From Rhizoctonia solani (lineage: Eukaryota > Basidiomycota > Agaricomycetes > Cantharellales > Ceratobasidiaceae), in assembly GCF_016906535.1 (NCBI RefSeq), contig NC_057384.1, forward strand, positions 1,550,001 to 1,614,000: 64,000 nt of DNA, given 5' to 3'. This document shows positions 45,012 through 57,990 of this stretch, piece by piece. The position numbers and the translations under genes were made by a program. The notes below the pieces were generated by a model. The model was not told the origin of the DNA, did not search any database, and was given only the letters and a program-made list of their open reading frames with translations. Each line of letters starts with the position of its first letter. Positions within the stretch are counted from its first letter, which is position 1.

Positions 45012-45938
45012 GGATATATGTGTTTTTTGCTATCGTGTTGTATGTATATGCTTTACCTTTCACTGGTAAAGAAACGTGTCGATGCGTCCAATGTGCTTGG
45101 GCTGCCGCATTTATGGATAAGTCTATTAATGGTTTACCGTGCACATTAATCGGTTCCAGGCGAAGCCTCCCAAAAGCAAGGGATGTCTGTATTTTGAGGG
45201 CGTGGGGCGTTATATGCAGAGCCACTGTACAAGGTTAAAACACTGAAAACAAGGATGTGTGTTCAAGTAGAAATTGAGCTGAAATCAAGATCAATATATA
45301 CTAACTTTAGTTATCAATTCTCCCTTATTCTGATTCGTGCTGGGGATGACATACCGACGTTGTAGTTTTCAGGCCGCATTATACTGAAAAAAGATGTCTT
45401 TTACTGATATACTGATTTTCAAGATCTTAACACATCACAGTGTCGAGTTGTTGAAAAGATCCGACAAGTGCTCCGCATCCTAAGCTCAAGTCCATCTCCT
45501 GTGGGCCATGCGGTCGAGTTGTGAATTCTGCGTTCTTGGGTGCGATATGCCTGGCTAAGCCTGAGCGTGGTGTGGTGTGAACTTTTTGTATTGGGGGGGG
45601 GGTCACCGTGCTAATATGGTCCTACTCATGTCTTTTCCAGTGCAATATGGTCTTTCACTGTAAGCAGATTATATCCGCAATTCAAGTACAGAACTGCTGA
45701 CAACCAGTATGACACGTATTCCAAATCCGGTCATATATTCGCTCATAGTATCAGGACGACACTTTTCTCGTAATGTTCTTACCTTCCAATATAGAAAAAA
45801 AAATGATTGCTTGTATGATTCATGCAACATTTACAAAATACCAGTTGCTTACCTGGTGGCTCTAAATATATTCGGTGGTAATTCATTATCTTCATAACCC
45901 CTCCGCCGACAAGCAAAATTCAGATACAGATCATTAAA
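45012..45938. other. Intergenic, no gene recognised
   Basis: AT-rich in parts, with a G10 run near 45593. No supported gene. Confidence 0.45.
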
Positions 45939-48900
45939 TCAACCGTCTCTCGACTCGAAGAACACCAACGCCCTCAGCACGTTATCCCTTATCTCCTCAT
46001 CCGCCTCCCTTCCTCTCAGAAGCTTCAGCTGCCCGTCGATCCCCACCTCCCTCATCTCTCTCAACCGACGCGGCATACACCCGGCCATCTGAGCAACGCA
46101 CAACGCAGCCGCACTCCTAGTCTGCACCTCTGAATGCGCCAGACTCGAACGAATATACTCGAGAATCCGGCGGCGAGAGATGATCAAGAGTCGGACCGAG
46201 GGTATATGCGCAACCTGGGCGAGCGCAAAGAGGGACGCGACCGAGGCGCTATCGTCTCCCCCAATTGTACGTTCGGCAGCTCCGAGCAGTTTGGCGGGGG
46301 AGATGTGCGTGATTAGCCATTCGGCGTCAGACTCGGAGTGGGATATATTTCGAACAATGCCCAGCGCCTGTTCGAGTGACTCTCCGGGATGTTCATCCAG
46401 TGCACTAATGGGGTGGTGTGAGTCAAGATAATAAGAAAAGATTAGACCACATACCGTTCAAGCCTTTCCCAACCGAGTATTCGCATGAGCGTTTCCTTCT
46501 CCTCGTGAGTCGCTCTAAACAGTGAGTTCTTGAAAGCCCATAATGAGAGGTGGCGAATAGTCTGTTCCTCCGCCTCGCACAATTCTGTGATCTTTTGCAT
46601 ACCTCCATCGCGTATGAACATCTATCTCTTCTATTAGCATACTAAATAAAAGCAGAATAAAAACGCACCTCGCGCATCGGAGAGTACTGATTAAGCAGAT
46701 TGCAGCACATCTTCAGCACAGCAACAAGCACTCGCTTATCTGGTTCTCCATTCATGAGCATCTCGAATGTCGCACGGCCAATTCCCGAGTCATACAACCC
46801 CGTCCTGTATCGATAAAAGTTAGCTAAAATAATTGCTAGCCTATTGGCATACAAAACGGGATGTACCTAAGCACGCCCGTGCTCCTCGCAACCGCCCTCC
46901 CAAGCATAACCCCCGCCCACCTGACCTCGGCATCCAAACTGCCCATGGCGCCCAGTACTCCCGTAACCCCGTCGATTTCGCCCGGTTTCCCGGGCGGAGC
47001 GCTGGCCCCGGTGCGGCGTCCAGACGAAACAACACTCCCGAGCCCTTTGTACTCGACAAACGTCCTGCGACATTCGTCGGAATGCATACACAACGATGAA
47101 AGAAGAACCAGCAAGGCTGCTCGGAGTGGGGCTTCTGGGGCCGGCGGGAGATGCGTGGATGATGCTTGCTTCAGTTGGGTGGATGCGGATGTTGAAAACG
47201 TATACGGTCCGAGTGCTGGGTCTGGAGGAGGCTTTTTGCGACGACGGACGGTAGGAGTGGGAGCTGGAGGCGCAGAACTAGTCGTATGAGATGTTGCTGG
47301 ATTGGACATCACCGTATCAGTAGGGTTAGACGGAGCCGCTGAAGGTGATGGTTGAACAGAAGCCATTGCAGAATCTTCATTAGACTTCCCTGGGTTTTGA
47401 TTTGACTCAGTATCCACCGCCATTGCATCGTTAGTGTGAGTTTCTGGGTTATGAGCTCTACTTGTTTCAGTTGAAACAGAAGCATCAGGCTCCCCGCCAA
47501 TTGTAACAGGAGCGCCCTCTCCGGCAACAGGGGTACCTTCTGGAAGAACTGGAGGTACAGATGCAACACCGGTACTAGACGAAGTCCTTCTCGCACGCGA
47601 AGGAGCACGGGGTGTGAACGTCTGAATGCCAGGTTCGGAACCTCTTCTCGCAAGTTCAGCAAACGATAATCTTCTTCTCTGGGTAGGTGATGGCGGGCCT
47701 CCGGGGGAAATGGGCCCCGGAGCGACGGCGGACGGAGAGATTGGGGGAGGAACGGGAGAAGCTAGCGGAGGAGGCACTGTGGGGACTGTCAAAGACGAGG
47801 CTTCGGAACGTCCTCGTGTTGGTGCGTTTACAAGTTCCAATGGAACAGGGGTATAGCCAGGCGGCCCGTTAGGAGGAACAAAAAACCCGGGAGCTCGAGA
47901 TACGTTGCTGATCCTTCGGGGCCTGGAAGGAGACCGGCTAGAAGTTGTTGGGGAAGGAGGTTGGGCAACTGGGGCGGGGACCCCAGAACTGGGACTGGAA
48001 CTTGATCCTGGACCCCATCGACCACTAAGAGCCGGGGATGGTTTACCAGGTGGAATGGGCACGGGTGGTAAAGTAAGTAACGCGTGGACTGCGCGTTGAA
48101 GAGTCCCAGCGTGGACTACATAAGCCAAGAGATCTTGACGGTCGTTTACGAAGTCGGCTGATGACCCATTCGTAAGTACACCCCCCTTCAAAGGCTCGTA
48201 CAACGTACCGAGGATGTAGCAAGCGCCAACTACCCTCCTTGCAATTTCTCCCCCTCCGATTTCGTTTGATTTCCATCTACATTTTTTCATCCATTCTGTC
48301 TGGGACCCAGAGCTAGCGGTTGGTTCCAGAAGGCCAAATTCGGGCAAAGGCACGAATTCCTCCAGGGCAAGATTGAGCCACATTACCATAGAATGAATCG
48401 AATCCCGGAAAACGTTTGTAGGGCGAACTTGACGAGTGATAGTGGAGACACTGGTAAATTTTGTGCAGCTTAAGGAAAGGCCCATGTTGTCGAAGCAATT
48501 GGAAACATACCATAGGCACGCCGCTTCTCTTAGATCTCCGTCCCTAGATGGCAGCAACTTGCATATCATATCTAGCACCCTTATATGTTCGTCCTTGATC
48601 TGGTCAGAGCTTTCCGAGTTGCGTGATGGCCTTGTCATAGATAGTAGGCTGGGTTCTGAGCCGGGGATGTGAATGCTCGGTCGCGACCGCTCGGGTAAAC
48701 CATTGCTGGCCATCGGATTGTTCCCTCGCACCCAGATGGACCCGGAAGCCATCGCGCCCATAGCTTGAGACAACACGTTGACTGGAATGCGGTGGGTAAG
48801 GATACGCGACATCGTTTCATTGTCCCTAGTAATTTCTGCCAATGCATAGGTCGCTGCTGATTGGTTCTAGGATATGATAACAGGTTGTATATGAAATCCA

Positions 48901-49896
48901 GAGGGCGATGAGTTTTGGCGAGAAAAGTGACGAGAAGAAGGGTACCAAAACAAAGAAGAATAGCAATGGTCAATATTAAAAAATCAGTATCCCATTCCCT
49001 TGAGGCATAGCAGACTTTCGTGACTCACCCGAACGTTTCCTCCTAACATGCCAATCAATGCCCAAATTGCACTTCTTTCATCGTAATCAATTATTCTAGT
49101 GCGATGAGTATCACTACAAATCCCTCGCGCCAGGAGTATCGCCACATTTCTGCGCACATCAGGCTCGGGATGCCAAAGGTATGGGAGGATTACTTCAAGC
49201 CCCTCATTCGAGAACATATCTTCAATTACAAGCCTAGCTTCCATACGCGCCGGATGAGCGGGATCGCGCAGGAAGTGCCATCTTCCGGGACCAATAGTCT
49301 CCGCAGCTGCGGTAATAACAGCCCGAAGTGCCCTAACGAACTTGTCATTGAAACTAGAAGAAACCCGAGCAGGACAAGTAAACGCACCGAGTAAGGGCGA
49401 GAGTCAACCTAGAAGCTGCCTGTGTTCGTTCGTCCTTGAGTGCTGTTAGGAGAGCCTGAGGAGCCTGAGCTTCGAGCACCGAGACAAGTGCTTCAGGAGG
49501 GCCTATACACAGAAAACAAGGCGCAGACAAGCGTGAGAGCCCAGAGTTCAACTCCAAAGCAAGCTGACGGACCATACGCTTGGGAAGCAATAATATGTGC
49601 TGCTTCTGCCCTAATGGACTCGAATATTGGATCTCCAGTTTGTTCGCTTGCATTTACCCAATCCAGGACTCTAAGCGGAAATGATAATAAATATAAATGG
49701 ATACTGGGCTTGTGCAAATGCAAGGAATGCTTACCCACCTCCGCAAGGTTCCGTCTACTGCAAGCTCCTTCTTCTGGGTTGGGTTCCCTATTATCGTATT
49801 TTTAATACCCCGGAGGGTCTCCAAGGTGGCATTGGCGTCGACCATGGTGGTCGGGGACAGGACCTCGTGCCCTGACACAGCCACTAGGCTAGGCAT
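45939..49896 (-). CDS. GID5: ARMC8/Gid5 (Vid28)-like armadillo-repeat protein, eight exons, 1147 aa
   Basis: In yeast, Gid5 is the armadillo scaffold of the GID/CTLH E3 ubiquitin ligase and holds the substrate receptor Gid4. Exons 49739-49896, 49573-49670, 49409-49502, 49029-49353, 46867-48866, 46669-46804, 46455-46621 and 45939-46404 join in frame. The N-terminus has LRGIKNTIIGNPTQKK, matching the ARMC8 start. Typical repeat segments are VLKMCCNLLNQYSPMRE, IRHLSLWAFKNSLF and SAAALCVAQMAG. Exon 5 (2 kb) contains a Pro/Ser/Ala-rich, probably disordered insertion of roughly 400 residues (about 46900-48080) in the middle of the armadillo array. It also carries the conserved intact frame, so it is not a repeat insertion. 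Alternative: another large armadillo protein, but N- and C-terminal similarity favours ARMC8. Confidence 0.8.
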
Positions 49897-50850
49897 CTAC
49901 AGAGCCAAATACCGTGATTTATCCAATGCGCCACCCCAAACCCGCTCGCGAGCGTTCCATCTGTGACCATCACATTTCATGTACAATAAACCAAGTACAT
50001 TGTCTAGTGCCTTTCCTAAAATTTAAGTCTTTAAACTTTCCAAATCTCAAGCCACGTGTCTATCCTGGTTAATTCTATTAGTTATCCAATTTAGTTATAC
50101 TTTGGGTCGTTCCTCTGATTAGCTTGGCCGTGCCTATCTTGCAATATTGATTGAGCGGATCAGGTAGCCCAAACCTATAATTGTTCTCTCTCTTTACAGG
50201 TGGCGAATCCAAGTGGCAACTAAAGTTCAAGGTTAGTTATACACTTATGGGAAACAACGGTAAGTGTTTACGTTGGGGTTTACTAGGACGCTGATAGCAA
50301 CATTCAAAGCTGACTGTAAAGTACTACATCCAGAGGAGATGAGGTGAGCATGTCAACGTGCGCCCTTTCTTGAGCCAAGACATAAGGGTGCTATATTCTC
50401 GCAGACCAGTGCTATAGCAATGCCTCATAGAAACTACACCAGTGCCTCGTCGCTCAGTTGATACAGGCTCCGCCCAGTGAAGGGAGACTCACTCGCTCAA
50501 ATTTCAATCAACTCAACGTGATCGAAGCACCGTTCACTTCCAGACGGTAGTCACGAAATGTAAAAAATGATTTCTAAGGCAAGTTGAAATTGACTTATGC
50601 ACAATTATGTAAAGGTTCTTACGCACCTAGGTGCTTGTCGACTAGATGAAGGGCGTAGATACACTCATGATTCAGGCGTTGACATAGAACTTTAATATGG
50701 TAACACAAATCTTATTAAATAAATTTCAAAGGTCCCCATTTTCGTCCCGACTGGCCATCCACAGATTTCAAAACTTTGTATACAGCACATCATAAGTTCT
50801 CGCTCTATAAAATGCGACTGGGAATTAGCCAATCGGTACGTGTCTTAGCT
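49897..50850. other. Intergenic divergent promoter region
   Basis: It lies between the Gid5-like gene (minus) and the tyrosinase gene (plus). A TATA box for the tyrosinase is at 50806-50812. No other gene is seen. Confidence 0.5.
50806..50812 (+). promoter_or_regulatory. TATA box of the tyrosinase gene
   Basis: TATAAAA, 39 bp upstream of the start codon chosen at 50851. It overlaps an earlier ATG at 50812, which argues against using that one. Confidence 0.6.
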
Positions 50851-52781
50851 ATGCGACTCCCTTGCCTCTTTCTTGTGGCCACCAGCGCACTCTTTCATGT
50901 CGTTTCCGGAGTCGGTTCCTCCCATACCTGTGCTACTATCGAAGTTCGTAGGGAGTGGAGAAACTTGACTTCCACTGAGCGTAAAGCTTGGATTGATGCT
51001 AGTAATGTACGTGGTCCAGCTTAATTCCCAAACTCGTACTAATCCCTTAAATGTTTATATAGTGCTTGAACACTAGACCGAGATCAGGGAAGCTCAACCC
51101 ACCAGTGAATACGGCCGTTGATTATCCCGGGTTTTTCAACCAGGTTAGTTACTGCATTTTCAAGTGTTCTTCATTCGTTTACTTAATGGGGATAACCTTC
51201 TAGATCGTACCCATAAACGAAAACTCCACATACTATGATGATCTCGTATATGCGTACGTATTGCTGCTTAACCTCCCCCATATATGCTTGCTGAATAATA
51301 CTTTATGAAGACATATGAACCTCAATCGTAAGAATATTTCCATAGATTCCAAGCGCCTGGTTAAGGGAGGATGATAATTACAGCTCTCATTCATTTTACT
51401 GGATTCTTTTTACCTTGGCACCGGTAAGTCTCAGTTGGACTCCGAACCTTCCTGGTGCTCATTTTGTAGTCTGTATTTACATGAATGGACGAATGCCCTT
51501 CGCTCCGAGTGTGGTTACGAGGGTATCGCACCATGTAAGCTCAAGTTTACGTATACGTACATTCGCTCTCCTAACATCACTTGGTAGACTGGGGTAAGTT
51601 CGCGCCTATAGATTTGTAATAAAAAAAAGCTCATCATGATTGTCATTGACACGCTCGACTTGAACGCAGCTTGGGAGAAAGGTGAGAGCTATTGCACGAT
51701 TAATTGATCCAGCTCAATGTTTACTCTTTGTTTTTTACTCTACAGATGCTGCCGATTTTGAGAACAGTGCCATTTGGGATACTGATCCTGAATCAGGACT
51801 GGGCGGATTCGGTGATCCCAACGAGTGGGTTCACTATTAGTCTTGGGCAATATTTCAACCTCGACTAACATCATAAAAGTGACTACACAGTAAAGACAGG
51901 CGCTCTAAACATCACAGTTGTATACCCCATGTAAGCTCCTACTCACCTAACTACAGCTCCGACCTTATATGATTCGGTACAGCACACATAAGCTTCGTCG
52001 AAGATACACGCCCATTCTAGATTTGGAAAATGTCACTAAAATCCCTGCCAACTCTACTTTCTCGCAAGAAGAAGTGAATAGCCTGCTAGCCCAGCCTGAG
52101 GGAAATTTCACTGCGTTTCATGCCTCTGCCGAAAGGTTCGTCGGAATGCATACAGCGATTCACTATATTCTCGGAGGGTAGGTTAATTTTCTGGCTCACC
52201 GGTTGGCCAAACCTTTGATTGATTGATTTAGGGACCTCGCTGGTGGATGTCCCAAGGGATCGTCCAATACAACTGCGTGCCCTATCGAAGGAGCTCCAAC
52301 ATTCTCCCCCAACGAGGTATGTACTCTCGGCAGTTACGTGATCACCTACCGACAAAGTCATCAAAATGTAGCCGATGTTCCATATGCACCATGGGGTAAG
52401 GCGATTTCTTAAAAACGAATTGGTTTATCATCTCATCATTGTTTAGAACATTGATCGTTTCTGGTGGATGTGGCAAGAAAAGTCCGATTTAAACAAAGCT
52501 GCATTTCATGGGGGATCGGTTCAGGTACGCAGTACAGAGCACGTGTAAATCGCTTTCTTGACTTGGGATTCTTACAGAATTTGTCCAATTTGGCTACATA
52601 CCCTAATGGTCAACCCCCGTGGCTAAACAAAACGAGCCCTATTCCTACGGCCGGTACGTGATATTCATATGTGATGAGACTACCAGATTCATTAAACTGG
52701 TGATCAGGCATGTTCGACTCATACACCATTGAACAAGTTATGGATACCCGGAGCTGGCCTTTGTGTTATATTTATGAGTAA
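50851..52781 (+). CDS. Secreted tyrosinase-family copper oxidase, about 16 exons, about 362 aa
   Basis: Type-3 copper enzymes of this family oxidise phenols to quinones. The start at 50851 gives a signal peptide (MRLPCLFLVATSALFHVVSG). The order of motifs is complete: CuA histidines in VYAHMNLN, FFLPWHR and YLHEW; CuB histidines in GMHTAIHYIL and MFHMHHGNIDRFWW; and the linker ECGYEGIAPYW and DPESGLGGFGDPN. Exons are very short, one coding only about two residues (Tyr-Trp), and all introns are 45-60 bp GT-AG. Several N-x-S/T sites suggest glycosylation. The C-terminal inhibitory domain of long tyrosinases is absent; the length matches the short secreted fungal type. It may act in melanin formation or lignin/phenol chemistry (inference). 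Confidence 0.9.
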
Positions 52782-53592
52782 ATACTTTCGAGATGGCAAC
52801 GTATATGTTAGATAATCACACTCCAATCGAACTCCTTCGTTAGTATAATTGTCGAGTAGACCAAGTCAATCGTGTGCTGTGGTTAACATTTTATGAAATT
52901 TTGGGTAACCCCTTCTCCTTTGTCCGGTCGCCGAGCGCCCATAATATGTGACTGGAAAGTCAGGTGCAAGAGGTCAGCCTGAATTAGCTGCTCGGAACAC
53001 TCTGAATAACAAAAGAGCTCCACAACTACGGTGTTATCGGGAGGTAGTCGAACTGTGCCCTCGGGTGGCAAATATTGAGTTTGCAACCATTAAACAGCTC
53101 CTGTGTATGCTGATCGATGAGCTCTCAGTGTTGAATTGGTCCGGGGCTCAGGCCTTGATGCTGAATTTTATACGCTAATTGAGATAGGCAAATTACGCAG
53201 GGTAAGAAATGCGGATGTTTCAGCCAAGGTAGTTCTCTCTTCAAGAAACACAGGCCAAAATGGGGAGCAAGAGTAGTTGATATGTAAGGTAATTCTGCCT
53301 TCTGCCTTCTTTACAGCGCTATCCGTATATCTATTTACAATTACCCGGCTCATATGGGCAGATTGCACCTTGGAAGAGTGCTTAGACCCCATTGGTATTA
53401 TTGTCGCTATCTAGCTCCCCTTTTGCGCTCTAGAATTTCTCTTCTATGCCCTCAGGTCGAGTCACCTTGTTAAGTGTGAGAAACGATAAGAAATACATAA
53501 TTAGACACAAGTACGCGAACACTGATACACAGGCTCCGGCCGAACTTCCGCGCTCGTCACCCGGCCTCCATCGCCCACAGAATCCAAAAGGT
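52782..53592. other. Intergenic between converging genes
   Basis: This is the 3' flank of the tyrosinase gene (plus) and of the MYND gene (minus). No supported gene or repeat. Confidence 0.45.
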
Positions 53593-55528
53593 CTAAAGAG
53601 AGCCAGGGCATAGTTGACGATGTGACCCTCCGCCATGATCATTCAGCCAATCTCTATAAGAACAATAAGTACATCTATTATTTATTTCTAAATGTGATAA
53701 GACGCACGCAAGTTGACATCGGGGTCCACAGTACGTTTTTTCTCCACATTGAGAGCACACGTGTTGAATGGCCTGCGTCAAGCAAGGGTGAGGGCATCGC
53801 GCGTATCCACAATAATGTAGGGTCGCTACGATCGCATTGCTGTCATACCCGACCGCCACTCCAATTGCATTCCAGCAGCGCACTACTGCAGTAAAGAATT
53901 CTCGATCCTCTTTCGAGATTCCAGGTACGGATAGGCAAGAAAAGAAATAATCGGCGAATTTAACCCACTCAGGAAAGTAGTCTCCGAAGGTGTCTTCAAG
54001 GTCTTCTTTGGGAACCAGCTTGCCGAATTTACTAAAGAAGTTATGTGCATCTCCAAGAAAGTACAAATTGCCTGCAGGAGATAGAGAAGTTATCAATGTA
54101 GTATCGCACAGAAATCTACAGACGCCTAACCTGAACGAGGGGAGATCATCAAGATAAGACGGGCAGTGAGCTCAAACAAGTCGTGTCTAAAGCTCGTCTT
54201 GATTACTTGTTTATGAATGGGATCTGGAAATGGGAACAGTAGCGTAATAGAAGTAAGGATTTTGCTTAAAAAAGCAATTGCTATCAGAGAATTGGGTGTT
54301 CATTTGGAGCGGATTGCTGACCTGATATGGTAAAAAATGTCTCGAACAGAATCAATGAAACTATCCGCAGATTGCTTCCCACTAGTGAGGGAATTCCACA
54401 TGCATCCTATCGTTACGTCCAAAAATTGGGGCACAAATGCCTCTGACCCCAATTCAACAAATGGGGCGGCAAATCCCACAAGTACAGGAATAGCTGAGAT
54501 GTCGAAGGGACCCGGGATCCTATTATCATCCGGTGAGATAGCTATATTTGCGGCGCGAAGGATGGTCACGGAATCCTCAAGGTCGACAAAAGTAGGCTTC
54601 CAGTTGCTTTTAGCCTGTTCTCTATAGTGGCTTGTTAAGAGCTGAGTGGCTACCTTATCCCATACAGAAGTGTTCGAATAGCGCCAGAGAACTTCACAGT
54701 ACATCTCCATGATGTTATGCGTAGTAGATGATTCGTTTGACAAACTTTTCCCGAGTAAGAACAAAGTTCCAGCTAAGCCCAAAGAGTGTGATGGCATCAT
54801 AGCAATACTAAACGCTTTTCGGTCTTCGTACAAGATTGTTAGGAGCGCGGGAAGTTCAGCAATATCCAAAGGAGGTTCGATTCGATGCCCGTGAGGATTA
54901 TCCGTTCGATTTTCTTTCTCGAGATTCATTTGGATCTGAATAGCTTGGTCCGTATGTCTGGATAGCAGCATTATAGGATCGGCAAGGGGCTCTGATACCA
55001 TATTGGATGTTGCTGATGTGAAGAGTCTCGACCTGTTGAGTATACACACATCGACAGCAATCTTGAAAATTCGAAAGCATAGGTATCCGTATTCGTAAGC
55101 GAATGGCTGGGGATTACCTCAGATATTCAACGAATCATTATGCACCAAGAATAAACACTTACCGTAACTCTGCCAGATTCCTGAATTGAGGCCATGAGCT
55201 TGATACATCCAGAGATGAGGGTTGGATGGGCAAAGTCCCCAACGGCTCTAGGCAGTAACACCAATTTAGATATGGATTCGAGAACAGATAATGTGATGAC
55301 GTTGATGTAGCCGGGAGGTACTGGACCACGCCTCTCCCCCAGCTCGCAAATTTTCTGGATACCACTACGTGCCTTGGTACGTAATGTCATGGCAGCTCCT
55401 AGCCCAAGATTTTTCCTCTGTGCCAAGAACGAAGTCCTAGTTTCGCGAATGCTATCATAGTAGGAAGCTAACGGTCGCCCCCAATGCCGGTGAGCCTTGT
55501 CAAGCGATTTATCTGAGTGATTCCCCAT
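53593..55528 (-). CDS. MYND zinc-finger protein, five exons, 569 aa
   Basis: Exons 55163-55528, 54322-55106, 54131-54264, 53708-54071 and 53593-53653 join in frame with all GT-AG introns. The exon 2 start is fixed by the block PFAYEYGYLCFRI, shared with the fragment at 20245. The body is an all-helical, HEAT-like region of unknown function. The C-terminal finger has VCSQCGEKTYCGPRC, then DWLNDHGG and HRQLC, a canonical C-x2-C...C-x2-C...H-x3-C set split by the last intron. No SET domain is present, so it is not a SMYD methyltransferase. It is a family with at least three copies in this window; its partners are unknown. Confidence 0.85.
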
Positions 55529-57074
55529 AGTGACCTGGCAGCGGTAGACAGAATTAATATCGATAGGTGGATTTATAGCAATAGGAAGACGTAATTCTGT
55601 ATCGTTTCAGAGGAAAAGATGGCCTATATGAGGCTTAGGAGTGAAAGCCGTTCCGGGGTTGATTGCAAGGCTTTGGAATCCAGAACCAAGAAGATATCAG
55701 AGCGAAGCCGACAAGCTAAAATATTGATTAGGAATGATTCCGCGGAGAAGGTGTGTTTATGGCTCAGGACAATAAGCTCTCGGAGCTGTGGCTCGACACG
55801 TGGACGATATCTCAAAGAACCGAGAGAGTAACGATAGGAGTGTAAGGAAGCCACAAGCGGGACTAACGTTTATATGTGAGCACGACGGTCACAGTAAAGT
55901 AGATTGGTAGGAGTATGGGCCAGCGATTTCTGATTCTGTAATGGTGGGTGGTGGTGGATTTGATGCGACCACCGGCTGTCATTCACCGATCAATTTCCAA
56001 TTGTGTGCGTCATACATGGATAGAAAAAACTTAGGGATTTACATTTTACTTAGTCCTAATATGAACCTCTAGAGTTGTAGGCTATACTTGCAGAAACCCA
56101 AGATCACCTATAACCACTTACAAAATCTTTCTTTTGGCTTTGGCTGCAAGCCGGTGGCAGCAATTTCAGAGCGTGGGACCCGTGGTTCAGTGTTCGCTGG
56201 CCCCTGTACATTCTGAATTGTATCGAGCTCCAGTTCTATGCATATAAAAAAACCTATAACTTAAACCGGCCTCAGTCCTCATATGCATGTCATTTTATAT
56301 TTACCCACATATGACTGGTGCCGATCGTCTGGTTAGCTACCAATCATCAAGCTTGCTTTGTACACTTGGGTATAAGAAAGTTGCTCGTGCTCAAGTATAT
56401 CCAGTGGCAATTTCTTCTCGTATATGCTCGGACGATTGGGTGAGCGGGGGTTCACCTCTAGGGTGTTTCGGCCCAATAGGTTTATGGTTATTTCACGGGC
56501 TTGTTGTAGGTGCGTTCTCCTGAAATCGACAAGATTACAGTCTTCAAGTTGAAGAGCTGCTTGCTTATTACCCCCAGATGCTGTACTAGGTTACCGGTCA
56601 AATATCAGTGAAAATTATCCAACGTATAGTGTTTTCGTCACACATGCTAAATACAGCATATATCGCAACTCGGCCGAGTAAAATTGGTCTGCACCCCTTC
56701 GACGTGACTTCATATCACTTCCACACTACTCTCATTCTCTCTTCACATAGACCAGATCCCCCGCTATAAAAATTTCTTATCGGGACCAAGCAAATTGTAT
56801 GAGACTATGGGAGATGTTCGCGCGGACCCAAAGTCCAGACCATACACAAGCCCCTCCCCATTTTGTTCAAGTTGGGTTTATGTTACCGGCCTCTTAGGAG
56901 TGGTCAACGGTCGAGAAACTCGTAAACACCTCAACTTACAGAGTTTAGTTCTAATAATCATCAGGTCGTCTAAAATCCCCGCCATAGTAGAAAGGAGTAA
57001 GAAAATGAATGATATTACACAGAAAAGTACAAAAAGCACAGAATGCACAAAACAAAGCATCTAGCGCAAGTTGA
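55529..57074. other. Intergenic, no gene recognised
   Basis: Only shadow frames without homology or splice partners. It contains the promoter of the MYND gene on its left side. Confidence 0.45.
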
Positions 57075-57990
57075 TTAGACAAGGTGAGTCTTCTCGATGG
57101 AGAATCCACCAGTGGCGTCGTCTTCGATAAAGTTCCATCCGGTAACGTCATCCAGTTCGTTGAGATTGCATGTCCAGATCGCATCGGTCTCAACTTCACC
57201 ACGGAGCATCTCAGTGGCTAAATCGAAATTTATTTAAGATCAAATGCGTCAAGAATGTATGAAAGTATGTACCTTTGTAGTCGCGAGTGACATAGGCGGT
57301 GAGATTGGGTGTGAACTGAGCAGTCACGTTGGACTTGGAACTATGTTGTACTCTAAATGAGATTGATGTTGAAACAAGCATCAAAATACTCACCCAACAC
57401 CAGTCCAAACGAGCGTGGGCTCATAGCGCTGATGAATCCCATCGCCCTTGACGAACCCAATGCTCAAGTTGGCCCGGCTGTCAGTGTTATTTTTGCAGAC
57501 GAGGAGTTTGGTTCCGCTGCCCTTGGTATTCTCGCCGAAACGCTTTTGGCCTGGGCCACCGGCAATACTGCTTATATCACCGCTCTGGACTTCGACCCAT
57601 GCACCCGAGTCCACAAGGTTGTCTTGGTCCTGTGTGCGATGTTCAAAATTGGCCCAGATGAAACACACGGGCGGCTTACGGTTTGGGCATATCCGAATGC
57701 GAGGCGAGCACCATATTGAATGCTAGCCTTGGCGTGGCCTTTGGCGCGGAAAGTGATGACCTCTGCTCACAGGCAAGGTCAAATGTCTGCTGCGAAGAAT
57801 AAATAACCCAGACTCACTCCATACAACGGGGAATTGGTCCTTGAACAATTTGTGATTATTGGGAGGCTCAAACATGAGCATGACAGTGGTGTCCCTAATA
57901 ATTGATATTAGGGATGCTCGGTTGCGTAAATGGGGGAAATGCTCACTTTTGAAGACCGTAAGCGTAGAAGTTCAAGGTCTTGGTAGCCAT
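57075..57990 (-). CDS. Unrecognised soluble protein, about 217 aa, six exons
   Basis: The start MATKTLNFYAYGLQK at 57990 leads through five short GT-AG introns in frame to a stop at 57075. Clear protein-like segments include VITFRAKGHAKASIQYGARL, VDSGAWVEVQSGD, LLVCKNNTDSRANLSIGF, VTAQFTPNLTAYVTRDYK and LDDVTGWNFIEDD. The alternating hydrophobic pattern suggests an all-beta sandwich. There is no signal peptide or membrane helix, so it is cytosolic or unconventionally released. I do not recognise the family. It lies alone between two gene-poor stretches. Confidence 0.65.

Noticed and set aside
53168..53392. Minus-strand open frame in the gap after the tyrosinase gene
   Set aside because: No homology, splice partners or protein-like composition.
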